NCBI GenBank assembly: GCA_030040865.1
Contig: JASHSX010000013.1
Span: forward strand, 1 to 36,127
Source of the DNA: Thermoplasmata archaeon
Lineage (GTDB): Archaea > Thermoplasmatota > Thermoplasmata > Lutacidiplasmatales > UBA184
DNA: 36,127 nucleotides
Reading direction: 5' to 3'
Within the stretch, counting starts at the first letter, position 1. The number at the start of each line of letters is the position of its first letter. A program made the position numbers and the translations under genes. Positions 1-9,451 of this stretch are shown here, piece by piece. The notes under the pieces were generated by a model. It was not told where the DNA came from. It did no database searches and saw only the letters and a list, made by a program, of their open reading frames with translations.

Positions 1-3000
1 GGCCCGTCGACCGGGACGCCCTTCAGGTGGATGCGGAAGATGTCGCGCCGCGCGGCGAGGTCCGGCGGAGGCACGTAGAAGATCTTGTCGAAGCGGCCCG
101 GCCGGAGCAGCGCGGGGTCGAGGGTCATCGGCCGGTTGGTCGTCGCGATGATCATGACCTTGTCCTTCGGCCGCAGCCCGTCCATCTCCGTCAGGAACTG
201 GCTGACCGCGCGCGAGACCTCGGGCGTGCGCATCGACTCCTTGCCCGCGAGGGCATCGATCTCGTCGAAGAACACGATGGACGGGGCGTTCTCGCGCGCC
301 CGGTAGAGGACGTCGCGCACCGCGGCCTCGGACTGGCCGGCGAGCGCGCTCACGAGCTCGGGGCCGTTCACGATCTGCATCGGCACGTTGAGCTCGTTCG
401 CGGCGGCCCGCATGATGTGCGTCTTCCCGCAGCCGGGCGGGCCGAACAGGAGGATCGCGCGGCCGGTCTTGATGCGGTAGCTCTCCATGAGGTCCGGCTG
501 GGTCAGCGGGAGCTCCACGTACTCCCGGATCGCCTGCTTCGTCTCCTCGAGCCCGCCGACATCGTCCCAGCCGACCACGACCTTGCGCTCGGTCCGGACC
601 GACTGGTGCATCTTCCGCTCGTAGTCGAGCTTCATCGTCTCGTACTCCGCGATCATGCGGAGCGAGATCGACGGCTTGACGCGCGGCAGCACGGTCAGGA
701 AGTCGGCCATGGTGATCGGGGTGGTCGCGCCGCCCTCGTTGCCGCTCTCGATCTGGCGCCGGACGGCGACCGTCGCGGCCTCGCGGACGATGTTCGCGAG
801 GTCGGCGCCGCTGAACCGCTCCGTGCGCTTCGCGAGCTCCTTGAGGTCGATGTCCTTCGAGACCGGCCGGCCCGCGAGGTGCACCTGGAGGATCTCGGCG
901 CGCTCGACGATGTCGGGGGGCGGGACGTAGATGATCTTGTCGAGGCGGCCCGGCCGCATCAGCGCCGGGTCGATCAGGTCGGGCTTGTTGGTGGACCCGA
1001 CCACGATCACTCCCGACGACTTGTCGAGACCGTCCATCTCGGAGAGCAGGATCGAGAGGAGGCGCGGCGTCACGTCGTCCGCCGTGTACATGTCGCGGCG
1101 CTTGGCGATCGAGTCGATCTCGTCGAGGAAGAGGATCGTGGGCGCCCGCTCGCGGGCCGTCCTCAGCATCTCGGCGACCCGATTCTCGCTCTCCCCGTAC
1201 CACTTGCTCATCAGGTCGGAACACTTCGCGCTGATCATCTCGACGCCGAGCTCGCTCGCGAGCGCCTTCATCAGCATCGTCTTGCCGCACCCGGGGGGAC
1301 CGAACAGCAGGATCCCCTTGGGCGGGTCGAGCTTGAAGCGGGTCGTGACGTCCTTGCGCATGAGCGGGATGATCATCGACTCCTTGATGTCCGCCTTGAC
1401 ATCGTGAAGGCCGCCGACCATCTCGAACGTCACCTTGTTGCTCTGCAGGCCCTTCATCTCGGCCACGCGCGTGCCGACGGACGAGGCGCCCATGCGGCTC
1501 GTGAAGTACGACTCGAAGGCGTCCCGAATCACGAGCGAACCCGCGACGGCCGTGAACATCGCCGGGATGAACAGCAGCACGACCAGCGCCGTCCAGTTCG
1601 TGTAGCCCTGCAGCACGAAGGCGACGAGCGTGACGCCGGCCACGGTGCCGCCGCCGATCACCGACACCGAGGTCACGCGGTCGCTCGTCTGGAACGTGCG
1701 GTCCTTGAGCAGCGTCACCGCCAGCCAGCAGGCGAAGCACCAAGCGCCGATCTCGATGAGCGGGAGCGCGAGGCCCCCGAGCCCGCTGCTCCCCGCTCCG
1801 AACGAAGAGAAGTCGGGGCTGACGACGTTCGCCCACGCCGAGCCGATGCTCGTGAACGAGAAGTACGGGATCGGCAGGGTCGGGAGGAACGCCGCGGAAT
1901 GCCCGGCGATGAGGCTCGGTCGACCGGAGCCGCTGGGCCCGACCAAGTACCCCAGGACCGGGAGATTCCCCAACGTGACGAACAGCGAGATGAGGATCCC
2001 GCCGGCGACGGCGATCGCGATCCCGAGGTACAGCGAGAAGACCAAAGCGACGATGACGGGGACGACGAACGAGATCCCGATCGGCGCCAGGAAGAGCGCC
2101 AGAAAGACCCCGACGCCGAACTTGAAGTCCATCATCGCGGCGAAGAGGATCGGCAGGGCCGCGAGGAGGAAGACGAGACCCATCGCGCCCGACTGGTACC
2201 CGACCTCGGGCACGACCAGGAGCACCAGCGCGAGCAGCGAGAGCTGCGGGAACCGCCAGGCGATCAGCATCACCGCCGGGGTGATGATGAAGATCACGTA
2301 GGGCCACGGGTAGAACGGCTCGAAGAAACCCCCGAAGAGCGCGAGCGCGCCCATGACCCCGATCTCGAGAGGCTTCGGATCCTTCGTCTGAGCCCGGATC
2401 CACTTCTCGATCCGTCGCGACCAGAGGATCGCGCCGACGATGCAGAGCGCTCCCAGCGCCGTCAGGAAGTAGAAGAGGTCGTCATAGAGCGGCGCCGGAT
2501 ACGCCTGGATGTACTGGGGCCCGATCGCCACCGCGCTCGGCCCGCTCGCCCCGGTCGCGATCGCGTTGTTCGTCGCGTCGGCCTGGGCGTCGAGCGTGAG
2601 GTACGTCTGGCCGGCGTACGGCCCGCCCGGCAACTTCTGCTGGACCACCGTGAAAGTGAGCACCGCCACGTGCCCCGCCGTGATCCAGGTGGGATCGCCC
2701 TGGATGGTGGCGAAGAGGTTCGCCGCGAGCGTCGAGTACTGCGTACGTTGGGCGGGCGCGAGCGACGCGATCGACGCGAACGTGAGGCTCGTCGTACCTG
2801 TGGTCGCACTGTACTGGACCTGGCTCACCGTGTCCTTGATCACGACGGTGTCCCCGGCGGCGAGCCCGCCGGAGGTGAGGTAGACCACCGAGAGCGCGTT
2901 CGAGGTCGTCATCTTGGCGCCCGAGCTCGTCAGGAACTGCTCGGCGGTCTGGGCGTGGACCACGTCCGGATAGAACGTCCCGATGAGGGCGACCCCGGTC

Positions 3001-3335
3001 CCGGCGAGGATGATCCCCGCGAGGAAGAGCGCCCAGAACATCCGCCGTCCCGCCTCGCCCTTCTTGGGGATACGGGACGTGGGGGGACGCCGCGGGGCCG
3101 CGGCCGGTCGGGCCGGGGCCTTCGCGACCGGCTTCGCAGCCGCCGGCGTGACGGCCGCTCCCGGAGCCGCGGCCGGGGCCGTCGACGCCGCGCCGGCGGC
3201 GGTCGGCGCGCCGGACGTGGCCGACGGGACGGACCCCGAGGGCGCGGAGGTTCCGGCCGTCGACGGACCCGTCGAGGGCTGCGGCCCCGAATCGTTCGGT
3301 AGGGAGGTGCTCTGGGTCTTCGCTGCTTCGCTCAT
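1..3335 (-). CDS. Membrane-integrated tandem AAA+ ATPase (Cdc48/VAT-like AAA modules behind a polytopic membrane domain); C-terminus truncated by window start
   Basis: Hand translation of the minus strand from ATG at 3335 is open to the window edge, so it is missing from the ORF track. MSEAAKTQSTSLPNDSG... Ala/Pro-rich N-terminus, TM1 (MFWALFLAGIILAGTGVALIGTFY), about 180 aa soluble segment, about 9 further hydrophobic segments, then AAA-1 (VTFEMVGGLHDVKADIKE, LLFGPPGCGKT, ILFLDEIDSIAKRR) and AAA-2 (VVGWDDVGGLEETKQAIREYVELPL, LLFGPPGCGKT, IVFFDEIDALAG). Confidence 0.93.
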   Translation of the reverse strand, partial: MSEAAKTQSTSLPNDSGPQPSTGPSTAGTSAPSGSVPSATSGAPTAAGAASTAPAAAPGAAVTPAAAKPVAKAPARPAAAPRRPPTSRIPKKGEAGRRMFWALFLAGIILAGTGVALIGTFYPDVVHAQTAEQFLTSSGAKMTTSNALSVVYLTSGGLAAGDTVVIKDTVSQVQYSATTGTTSLTFASIASLAPAQRTQYSTLAANLFATIQGDPTWITAGHVAVLTFTVVQQKLPGGPYAGQTYLTLDAQADATNNAIATGASGPSAVAIGPQYIQAYPAPLYDDLFYFLTALGALCIVGAILWSRRIEKWIRAQTKDPKPLEIGVMGALALFGGFFEPFYPWPYVIFIITPAVMLIAWRFPQLSLLALVLLVVPEVGYQSGAMGLVFLLAALPILFAAMMDFKFGVGVFLALFLAPIGISFVVPVIVALVFSLYLGIAIAVAGGILISLFVTLGNLPVLGYLVGPSGSGRPSLIAGHSAAFLPTLPIPYFSFTSIGSAWANVVSPDFSSFGAGSSGLGGLALPLIEIGAWCFACWLAVTLLKDRTFQTSDRVTSVSVIGGGTVAGVTLVAFVLQGYTNWTALVVLLFIPAMFTAVAGSLVIRDAFESYFTSRMGASSVGTRVAEMKGLQSNKVTFEMVGGLHDVKADIKESMIIPLMRKDVTTRFKLDPPKGILLFGPPGCGKTMLMKALASELGVEMISAKCSDLMSKWYGESENRVAEMLRTARERAPTILFLDEIDSIAKRRDMYTADDVTPRLLSILLSEMDGLDKSSGVIVVGSTNKPDLIDPALMRPGRLDKIIYVPPPDIVERAEILQVHLAGRPVSKDIDLKELAKRTERFSGADLANIVREAATVAVRRQIESGNEGGATTPITMADFLTVLPRVKPSISLRMIAEYETMKLDYERKMHQSVRTERKVVVGWDDVGGLEETKQAIREYVELPLTQPDLMESYRIKTGRAILLFGPPGCGKTHIMRAAANELNVPMQIVNGPELVSALAGQSEAAVRDVLYRARENAPSIVFFDEIDALAGKESMRTPEVSRAVSQFLTEMDGLRPKDKVMIIATTNRPMTLDPALLRPGRFDKIFYVPPPDLAARRDIFRIHLKGVPVDG

Positions 3336-3369
3336 CGTTCTTCTCGTCGATCCCGGAGAGTCCGCGCCG

Positions 3370-5190
3370 TTACCCGAGCGTCACCCTCCGTTGTTCGGCC
3401 TGGGCCTTCGCCCGTCGTTCCCGGAACCACAACACGATCGCCGGCGCCGCCACGGCGACCGCCACGAGCCCCCCGACCTCACCGGCCTGGAGGCCCGGGA
3501 CGGCCGACCAGACGTTCGAGGGAAGGGCCGACGACGCGACGTCGAACACCAGCACGGTCGGTCCGGCGCTCGACACGACGATCGCGCCGGACGGGTCGTT
3601 GCCGTAGGCCGAGATCGTCACCGAGTAGGCCCCGTAGGCGAGCGGGAACGGAGCGCTTCCCCCGCCGGGCGAGACGACCGTCGCGAACCCGAGCGGGGTC
3701 CCGACGGCGGTCTCCGACCAGCTGCCGTTCTGGATGGTGAAGTGGAGCGACGGCAGGAGCTGACCGGTCGAGAGGTCGACCGCCTCGATGAACACGAGGC
3801 CGTAGCCGGGCAGGGGCGACGTCGCCGGGCCCCCCGACTCCGAGTACGAATAGTTCCCCGAGCTGACCGCCGTTCCGAAGATGTCCTTCGCGACCACGGA
3901 GAAGGTGATCGCCCCGCCCGACGGAAGGCCCGGCAGGACCGAGTAGGAGGTGTTGGCGTCGGCCGCCGTCATGGGGAGGAGGCCCGAGAGCGTCCCGACC
4001 GCGTCGTGGTAGACGAACGCGACCGCCGCCGAGGCGATCGTCACGTTCGGGAGCGGGGAGTGGACCGTCACGTTGACGGGATCGTTCGTGGGGAGCGTCG
4101 CCGTGCCCGTGAGCACGTTCGGGCTCGCCGACAGCACGAGGTTCGCATCGAGCCCGCGCGTCGGATACCACCAGCCGCCTTGGGACGTCCAGTTGATCGC
4201 GTAGTCGCTGCTCCAGATCGGGTCGACCTCCCCGCCCGACCACAGCGACCAGGCGACGATCCGGAAGTGGAGGGTATCTCCGGCGTACGGCCCGATGGGC
4301 GCCGTCAGATTGACCACCGTCCGGTTCGACGGCGTGAAGTACTGGTTGAACGGACCGCCGGGCGTGGACCCGGTCAGGTTGAAGAACACCTCGGCGGCTC
4401 CGATCGGCGGTGGAGTGCCGCCCCCGGCTCCGATCGAGGTCAGGGTGATGTCGAGCGCCTGGTGGGCGTTCGGATCGTAGAGCGTGCCCGAGCCGATCGC
4501 CGACGGCGTGGTGCTGACGTCGATATCGTCGCCGAAGGTCGGCGTCGGCCAGGTCGACGCGACCGTGAACATCCAGGTCCAGTTGTCGACGATCCCACCG
4601 TAGTTGTACGGATTCGAGTAGGCGTTCGCGGAGCGGAGGGAGTTCGGGATCCCGACGCTCGAGTTCACCGTGACGTTGAAGTACACTTCGCTGCCGGGCC
4701 AGAAGTAGCGGAACGTGTTCAGGAAGAACGAAGCCTCGTTCGGCTGCGAGGGGGAGACGTACATGGGGAACAGGGCCGGGGTGACCGGCGAGAATCCCGA
4801 GACGGGCACCGTCTGGTTCCCCGCCGTGGGCCAGCCGGTCGCCCACAGCGCGATGTTCGCGTCCAGGATCGGTACGGTCGTCGAGAAGTTGAGCCAGATC
4901 CCCGGCGAGTCGCTCGGCAGCGTGTTCGAGCACGGCGCGATCTGGAAGGCGGAGTCGGAGAGGGCGGGATCCCCGACGACCGTGATCTGGGGCTGAAGGC
5001 TGACGAAGAAGTTCGAGGAATCCCAGGTCCCTCCGTTGGTCGGCGTGGGACACGAGGGGGCGGCTCCCGGGCTCACGGTAGCGCGCGGCCCCGCGGTCGT
5101 CGCGGACGCGCCGCCGACCGCGAGCCCCCCGAGGACCGGGATCGCGACCAGGGTCGCCACGAGCACGACCCACGCGAAACGGCCCGTCAC
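3370..5190 (-). CDS. Exported surface protein with N-terminal signal/TM and C-terminal TM anchor ending AQAEQRRVTLG
   Basis: ORF 3370..5670 trimmed to the GTG at 5190, which overlaps the upstream gene stop (GTGA). Signal-like VTGRFAWVVLVATLVAIPVLGGLAVGG, many N-x-S/T sequons, C-terminal VGGLVAVAVAAPAIVLWFRERRAKAQAEQRRVTLG. Confidence 0.85.
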   Translation of the reverse strand: MTGRFAWVVLVATLVAIPVLGGLAVGGASATTAGPRATVSPGAAPSCPTPTNGGTWDSSNFFVSLQPQITVVGDPALSDSAFQIAPCSNTLPSDSPGIWLNFSTTVPILDANIALWATGWPTAGNQTVPVSGFSPVTPALFPMYVSPSQPNEASFFLNTFRYFWPGSEVYFNVTVNSSVGIPNSLRSANAYSNPYNYGGIVDNWTWMFTVASTWPTPTFGDDIDVSTTPSAIGSGTLYDPNAHQALDITLTSIGAGGGTPPPIGAAEVFFNLTGSTPGGPFNQYFTPSNRTVVNLTAPIGPYAGDTLHFRIVAWSLWSGGEVDPIWSSDYAINWTSQGGWWYPTRGLDANLVLSASPNVLTGTATLPTNDPVNVTVHSPLPNVTIASAAVAFVYHDAVGTLSGLLPMTAADANTSYSVLPGLPSGGAITFSVVAKDIFGTAVSSGNYSYSESGGPATSPLPGYGLVFIEAVDLSTGQLLPSLHFTIQNGSWSETAVGTPLGFATVVSPGGGSAPFPLAYGAYSVTISAYGNDPSGAIVVSSAGPTVLVFDVASSALPSNVWSAVPGLQAGEVGGLVAVAVAAPAIVLWFRERRAKAQAEQRRVTLG

Positions 5191-7217
5191 AGCGTCACCC
5201 GCTTCTCCTCGGCCTGCCGGCGAGACCGCACGCGCCGCCACCACGCGTACACGGGGATCGCCATCAGGCCGCCCGCGATGAGCCCGACGAGCCCCGCGAT
5301 CCCGAGCGCCCCGGTCGACGTGGTCGCCGGGGGGGCGGCCACGAGACCCGGTGGCGTGGCGTTGAGATAGAAGAGGAACGCGTTCCCTTCCTGGACCACC
5401 CAGTAGTCGCCGCCCACCTCGAGCGGTCCCCGGTTCGTGGGCACGTGCGGGATCGAGACGATGAGGCTGACGTTGCCGCCGGAGAGTCCCCCCGCGGGGA
5501 CCCAGAACGGATCGAGCACGGAGATCCGATACGTGGAGTTCGCCGGAACGATCGCGGGCGTCAGGACCTCGCCGCTCACGTTCGGGTAGGCGACGCCGTA
5601 GCTCGTCGGCGTCTCGATGTTGACCCCGTCCGAGAGGCCCGTGATCTGGACGTGGGCGCCCGAGACCCACGACTGCGTTCCGTTGTCGAAGACGTACACG
5701 TAGAAGAACGTCGCATTCCCGGGGAGGACCGGGACCAGCTCAGAAAACGTCGGGACCGAGAACGAATAGACGGACGAGACGTCCTCGTGCTGGACGAAAT
5801 CCCACGCTTCGACCGAGAAGGAGACCTGCGAACCGATCGGGAACGGCGGGATGACGCCGTTGAACACGGTCGATCGCTCGCGGACGAGGGGGAGGATCGT
5901 CGTCGCGGTCTCTCCGAGCGCCGGGTAGGAGAAGGCGATCGACAGCTGCGCGGCGAGGATCGAGGTCCCGGGGGCGATGCTCGTGAGCGTTACGGGGACG
6001 GCGACGCCCGGTGCGACCGTGGCGTTGGAGGAGGTGAGCACGGAGCCCGGCGCGACGGCCAGCGCGAGATCGTCCTGGAACACTCCGGTGCTGAAGCTCC
6101 CGTTCCCGCCGACGGTGTACGACTGCGGGGCGGTCGCGATGCGATCGTCGTAGGTGTCGTAGACGACGAACTGGTAGTCGACGGTCGCTCCCTGGATCTG
6201 CGCCCAGCTCGCCGGGAGGGTGATCGAGGTGACCGATTCGCCCGGAGCCCCGAGCGTCGAGCTCACCACCGACGAGCCGGGGAAGGTGAGGGTCTGCGCC
6301 TGGAGGACCGAGCCGTTCGGGGTGTACTCCTCCACGATCCAGTACGCGCGACCGATCGTGGCGTTGACGGGAGGCCCGTCGGCCGCGGTCGTGTTGAGCG
6401 TCGCGGTCACTGAGTCGTTCCAGTTCGGCGCCTGCGGGACGATGGAGACCCCGACGTCCTGGCTCGCCGCGCCGGACCCCGCGTACTGGCTCGAGCCCGG
6501 GTACGGCGAGTACGCCCAGGCCCCGGCGTAGGTGAACTGGAACGTGGGGCTCGTCCAATGGGTGAGGACCGATCCGTTGTACGTGTCGAACGCGATCCAC
6601 CAGGTCACGTGCATCCCCGCGTAGAAGTTGGGGGCCGAGCCGATCGCTTCCTGGGCCGTGAACTCGAGGTTGTACCAGTAGGGGTACGAGGCGTTCGCCA
6701 CCGGGTTCGCGGCGGGCCACCACCAGTGGCCGGACTTCGTCGTGTTGTCGGCGTGCCATACGTTGCCGGAGTAGACGCTGTAGTACGGGTTGCCGTTCCA
6801 GGAGACGGCGGTCACGTTGAGCTGCATGACCGAGTTGGGACCCGCCCACGGGCCCATCGTGCTGTAGTCGAGCTTCGTGTGCGACTTCACGTACAGATTG
6901 ATGTTGATCGTGGGGTTCGGCTGCGACGTGGCCACGTAGCTACCGGTCGGAGGGAGGATGTTCGGCTGGGAGGCGTTCGCCATCGAGACGCAGATCCCCG
7001 AGGCGATCGCGTAGCACGGCGGATTGTATCCGGACGACGGCGCGATCGCCGCACCCGGGTCGCTGTCCGACGCCGGGCGGGACGCGGCGCCGACCGGAGA
7101 GGAGGGGCCGGCGCCGAGGACGTACGCCGTGGCGATCAGCGTCGCGACCGCCGCAAGCACGGCGAGCCGTCCGGCGAGAGCCGAGCGACGTCCGCTGCGA
7201 TGCCGGATGCTACCCAC
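5187..7217 (-). CDS. Exported surface protein, diverged paralogue of the downstream gene, C-terminal TM and tail RRQAEEKRVTL
   Basis: ORF 5187..7676 trimmed to GTG at 7217, preceded by GGAGGG. Signal-like LAGRLAVLAAVATLIATAYVLGAG; C-terminal LGIAGLVGLIAGGLMAIPVYAWWRRVRSRRQAEEKRVTL. Shared Ig-like segments with the downstream paralogue. Confidence 0.85.
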   Translation of the reverse strand: MGSIRHRSGRRSALAGRLAVLAAVATLIATAYVLGAGPSSPVGAASRPASDSDPGAAIAPSSGYNPPCYAIASGICVSMANASQPNILPPTGSYVATSQPNPTININLYVKSHTKLDYSTMGPWAGPNSVMQLNVTAVSWNGNPYYSVYSGNVWHADNTTKSGHWWWPAANPVANASYPYWYNLEFTAQEAIGSAPNFYAGMHVTWWIAFDTYNGSVLTHWTSPTFQFTYAGAWAYSPYPGSSQYAGSGAASQDVGVSIVPQAPNWNDSVTATLNTTAADGPPVNATIGRAYWIVEEYTPNGSVLQAQTLTFPGSSVVSSTLGAPGESVTSITLPASWAQIQGATVDYQFVVYDTYDDRIATAPQSYTVGGNGSFSTGVFQDDLALAVAPGSVLTSSNATVAPGVAVPVTLTSIAPGTSILAAQLSIAFSYPALGETATTILPLVRERSTVFNGVIPPFPIGSQVSFSVEAWDFVQHEDVSSVYSFSVPTFSELVPVLPGNATFFYVYVFDNGTQSWVSGAHVQITGLSDGVNIETPTSYGVAYPNVSGEVLTPAIVPANSTYRISVLDPFWVPAGGLSGGNVSLIVSIPHVPTNRGPLEVGGDYWVVQEGNAFLFYLNATPPGLVAAPPATTSTGALGIAGLVGLIAGGLMAIPVYAWWRRVRSRRQAEEKRVTL

Positions 7218-7297
7218 GGGCCTGTTCCCTCCGTCTAGCGGACCCTCGCCCCGGTGCGACCCGAGTTCCGACCGAACGTCACTTCGTCGACCTCCGA

Positions 7298-9451
7298 TCA
7301 CTCGAACCGCCCGAGCGACGGCCCCTCGACGGCCGCCTTCTCGAACTTCGATTGCATGGGACCCGCCTTCATGGCCATCTGGAGCGCGATCGGCCGATTG
7401 CGCATCATGACGCGGACGAACCCGGCCCCGAGGAAGCCGGCCGCCGTCGCCTGGAGCGAGACGTTGGCCGCGCCGACGTTCTGACCGATCCCGATCTGCT
7501 GGATCACGGGGACCGGGGCAGGCGCCGCGATCGGCAGGGCGGGTACGCCTCCCGGTGGGGGCGGCGCTCCCCCGCCCCCGGCCACGCCGGTCGGCAGACC
7601 TTGGACGTCCACGGACGCGAGCGGGAACGACTGGGTCACGACCGTGGTGTTCGTGTACGGAAGATAGTTCGCCCACGTGTAGAGGCCGTCGACCGCCGCG
7701 CTCCCGCCGACCGTGCAGAAGACAGTCGTGCAGGCGTCGACCGGGACCGTGCCGAGCGGCGGGCCGGTCGACTCGACGTTGAACGAGGCCGTCCAGGTAT
7801 CCCCGAGCTCGATCGAGTTATTGTTCGGGAACTTCGACCAGTTCCACGCGAGATAGACGAGGCTGCCCTGCTGGTGGAGCTCGCCCGGCGCGCACGCCAG
7901 GAACAGCTCGCCGTTGCGGTCGCAGGTCGTCACCAGGTCCAGGCTCGCGCCGGGCGCGAGGGCGATGTTCCCGAACGGCACGAACGTGAAGATCGGCAGA
8001 CCGGCCACCCCCTGCGCCAGGACCGTGTTCACCACGGGGCCGAATCCGATGTGGTCGATCGCATTGAGTAACCACGGATTGTTCAGATTCGGATTGTCGA
8101 GCGGTCCGTGGGGCACGAACTGGAGATTCCCCTGTTGACCGTCGGGGCACGCGAACCACGCCGGTCCGTCCCAGGAGCCTCCCGTGGCGGCGGCCATCTC
8201 GCAGCCGGCGAGCAGCACACGCTCCACGTTCTCCTGGATGATCAGCTGCGCCGTCGAGCCACCGCCGTCCGGCTCGTGGTTGGGCCACCAGCCGGGAGAC
8301 GTGGGGTCCGTCGGCGTGGTCCACAGATCGATCACGTCGATCGTGCACGTTCCCCCGATGGCGTTCGTGCACATCGGCGAGGTCCGAGCGAGCGCGGCGA
8401 TCGAGTCGTTCGGGTTGCCGTCCTGGCTCGTGATCCAGCCCTCGCAGTTCGGGCTCACCTCGCCGGAACCGAACGCGTACGACGGCTCGCAGGTCGGCGA
8501 CTGGCAGGCGGGGCTGAACAGGCTCGCCTCGGTCTGAGAGCCGCAGTAGGAGTAGCTGGCCCCGTAGTTCTCCGAGAAGCCGGGCGCCCTCGGCGCCGAG
8601 GAGGTCATGAGCACGATCACGTGGTGGGTGTTCGGGGACCAGTCGAGCCCGAACCCCTGGATCGTTCCGTACAGCTCGGTGATCATGTCGCTGTGGAGGA
8701 AGTTGTCGGCCATCCCCGAGTCGCAGTACGTCCAGCCGTTGTCGCAGGCGAAGAGGTTCGCCTTCACCTGGAGCGCGACCTGGCCGAAGTCCTGCACCGG
8801 CACGAAATCGGGAGTATCCACGTGGAAGGCCGGATCGTCCCCGTCGTCGATGTAGTCGTGGGTCGCGAACCCGTCGATGAGCGCGAACGAGACCGTGGTG
8901 TGGGGGTTCTCCGCCTGGATAGCGTTGGCGACCCGTTGAGCGTTGTACATCAGGAACTGCGGCCCGTTCGCCTCCTCGCACATCCCGTCGCTCGAGCTGC
9001 TCGTGTCGCAGATGTCGGGCCCGCACCCGCTGTAGCATCCTGCCCCGTCGTAGTTCGTCGTCTCCAGGATGAACGCGACCTGGACGGCCGGCCACGAGTC
9101 GGCGACCGGCGTCGGCGTGGCGGAGACCGTGACCCGGCTCTCCCCGGTGCCGGCGGCGCAGCTGGCGACGCCGTAGACGCAGATGCTTCCCGGGGCGGCC
9201 GAGATGCCGAGGTCCAGGTCGCCCGAACTGTTGACGGCGGGTGTGACCGACGGGCTCGAGGCCGGTGAGACCCCCGCCGATCCGGACGACGAACCCGCGT
9301 TCACGACGAGAGCGTTCGACTCTCCCATCGCCCCGACGCACAGCAGGGCGAAGATCCACCCGATCCCCAGGGCGAGGGCGATGCGACGCCCCCGGCTCCC
9401 CGGCGGTCGGATCCATCGGTCTCTCGGGCCCGGGCGCTGTGCCGACCTCAT
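7298..9451 (-). CDS. Cys-rich exported protein with von Willebrand factor A-like segment
   Basis: Start ATG 9451 overlaps the stop of the upstream giant gene (ATGA). N-terminal hydrophobic segment (IALALGIGWIFALLCVGAMG); VQVAFILETTNYDGAG and HHVIVLMTSSAPR resemble VWA beta-strands; about 20 Cys in the mature part. Confidence 0.8.
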   Translation of the reverse strand: MRSAQRPGPRDRWIRPPGSRGRRIALALGIGWIFALLCVGAMGESNALVVNAGSSSGSAGVSPASSPSVTPAVNSSGDLDLGISAAPGSICVYGVASCAAGTGESRVTVSATPTPVADSWPAVQVAFILETTNYDGAGCYSGCGPDICDTSSSSDGMCEEANGPQFLMYNAQRVANAIQAENPHTTVSFALIDGFATHDYIDDGDDPAFHVDTPDFVPVQDFGQVALQVKANLFACDNGWTYCDSGMADNFLHSDMITELYGTIQGFGLDWSPNTHHVIVLMTSSAPRAPGFSENYGASYSYCGSQTEASLFSPACQSPTCEPSYAFGSGEVSPNCEGWITSQDGNPNDSIAALARTSPMCTNAIGGTCTIDVIDLWTTPTDPTSPGWWPNHEPDGGGSTAQLIIQENVERVLLAGCEMAAATGGSWDGPAWFACPDGQQGNLQFVPHGPLDNPNLNNPWLLNAIDHIGFGPVVNTVLAQGVAGLPIFTFVPFGNIALAPGASLDLVTTCDRNGELFLACAPGELHQQGSLVYLAWNWSKFPNNNSIELGDTWTASFNVESTGPPLGTVPVDACTTVFCTVGGSAAVDGLYTWANYLPYTNTTVVTQSFPLASVDVQGLPTGVAGGGGAPPPPGGVPALPIAAPAPVPVIQQIGIGQNVGAANVSLQATAAGFLGAGFVRVMMRNRPIALQMAMKAGPMQSKFEKAAVEGPSLGRFE

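Noticed and set aside
27-3302. 1,091-aa plus-strand ORF
   Set aside because: Arg/Asp/Glu-rich low-complexity translation antisense to the AAA ATPase; GC-rich antisense artefact.
2983-5370. 795-aa plus-strand ORF
   Set aside because: Antisense to a well-supported exported protein; composition typical of spurious GC-rich frames.
7218-7676. N-terminal extension of ORF 5187..7676
   Set aside because: Low-complexity Arg-rich sequence overlapping the end of the VWA-like gene; signal peptide and GGAGGG support GTG 7217.
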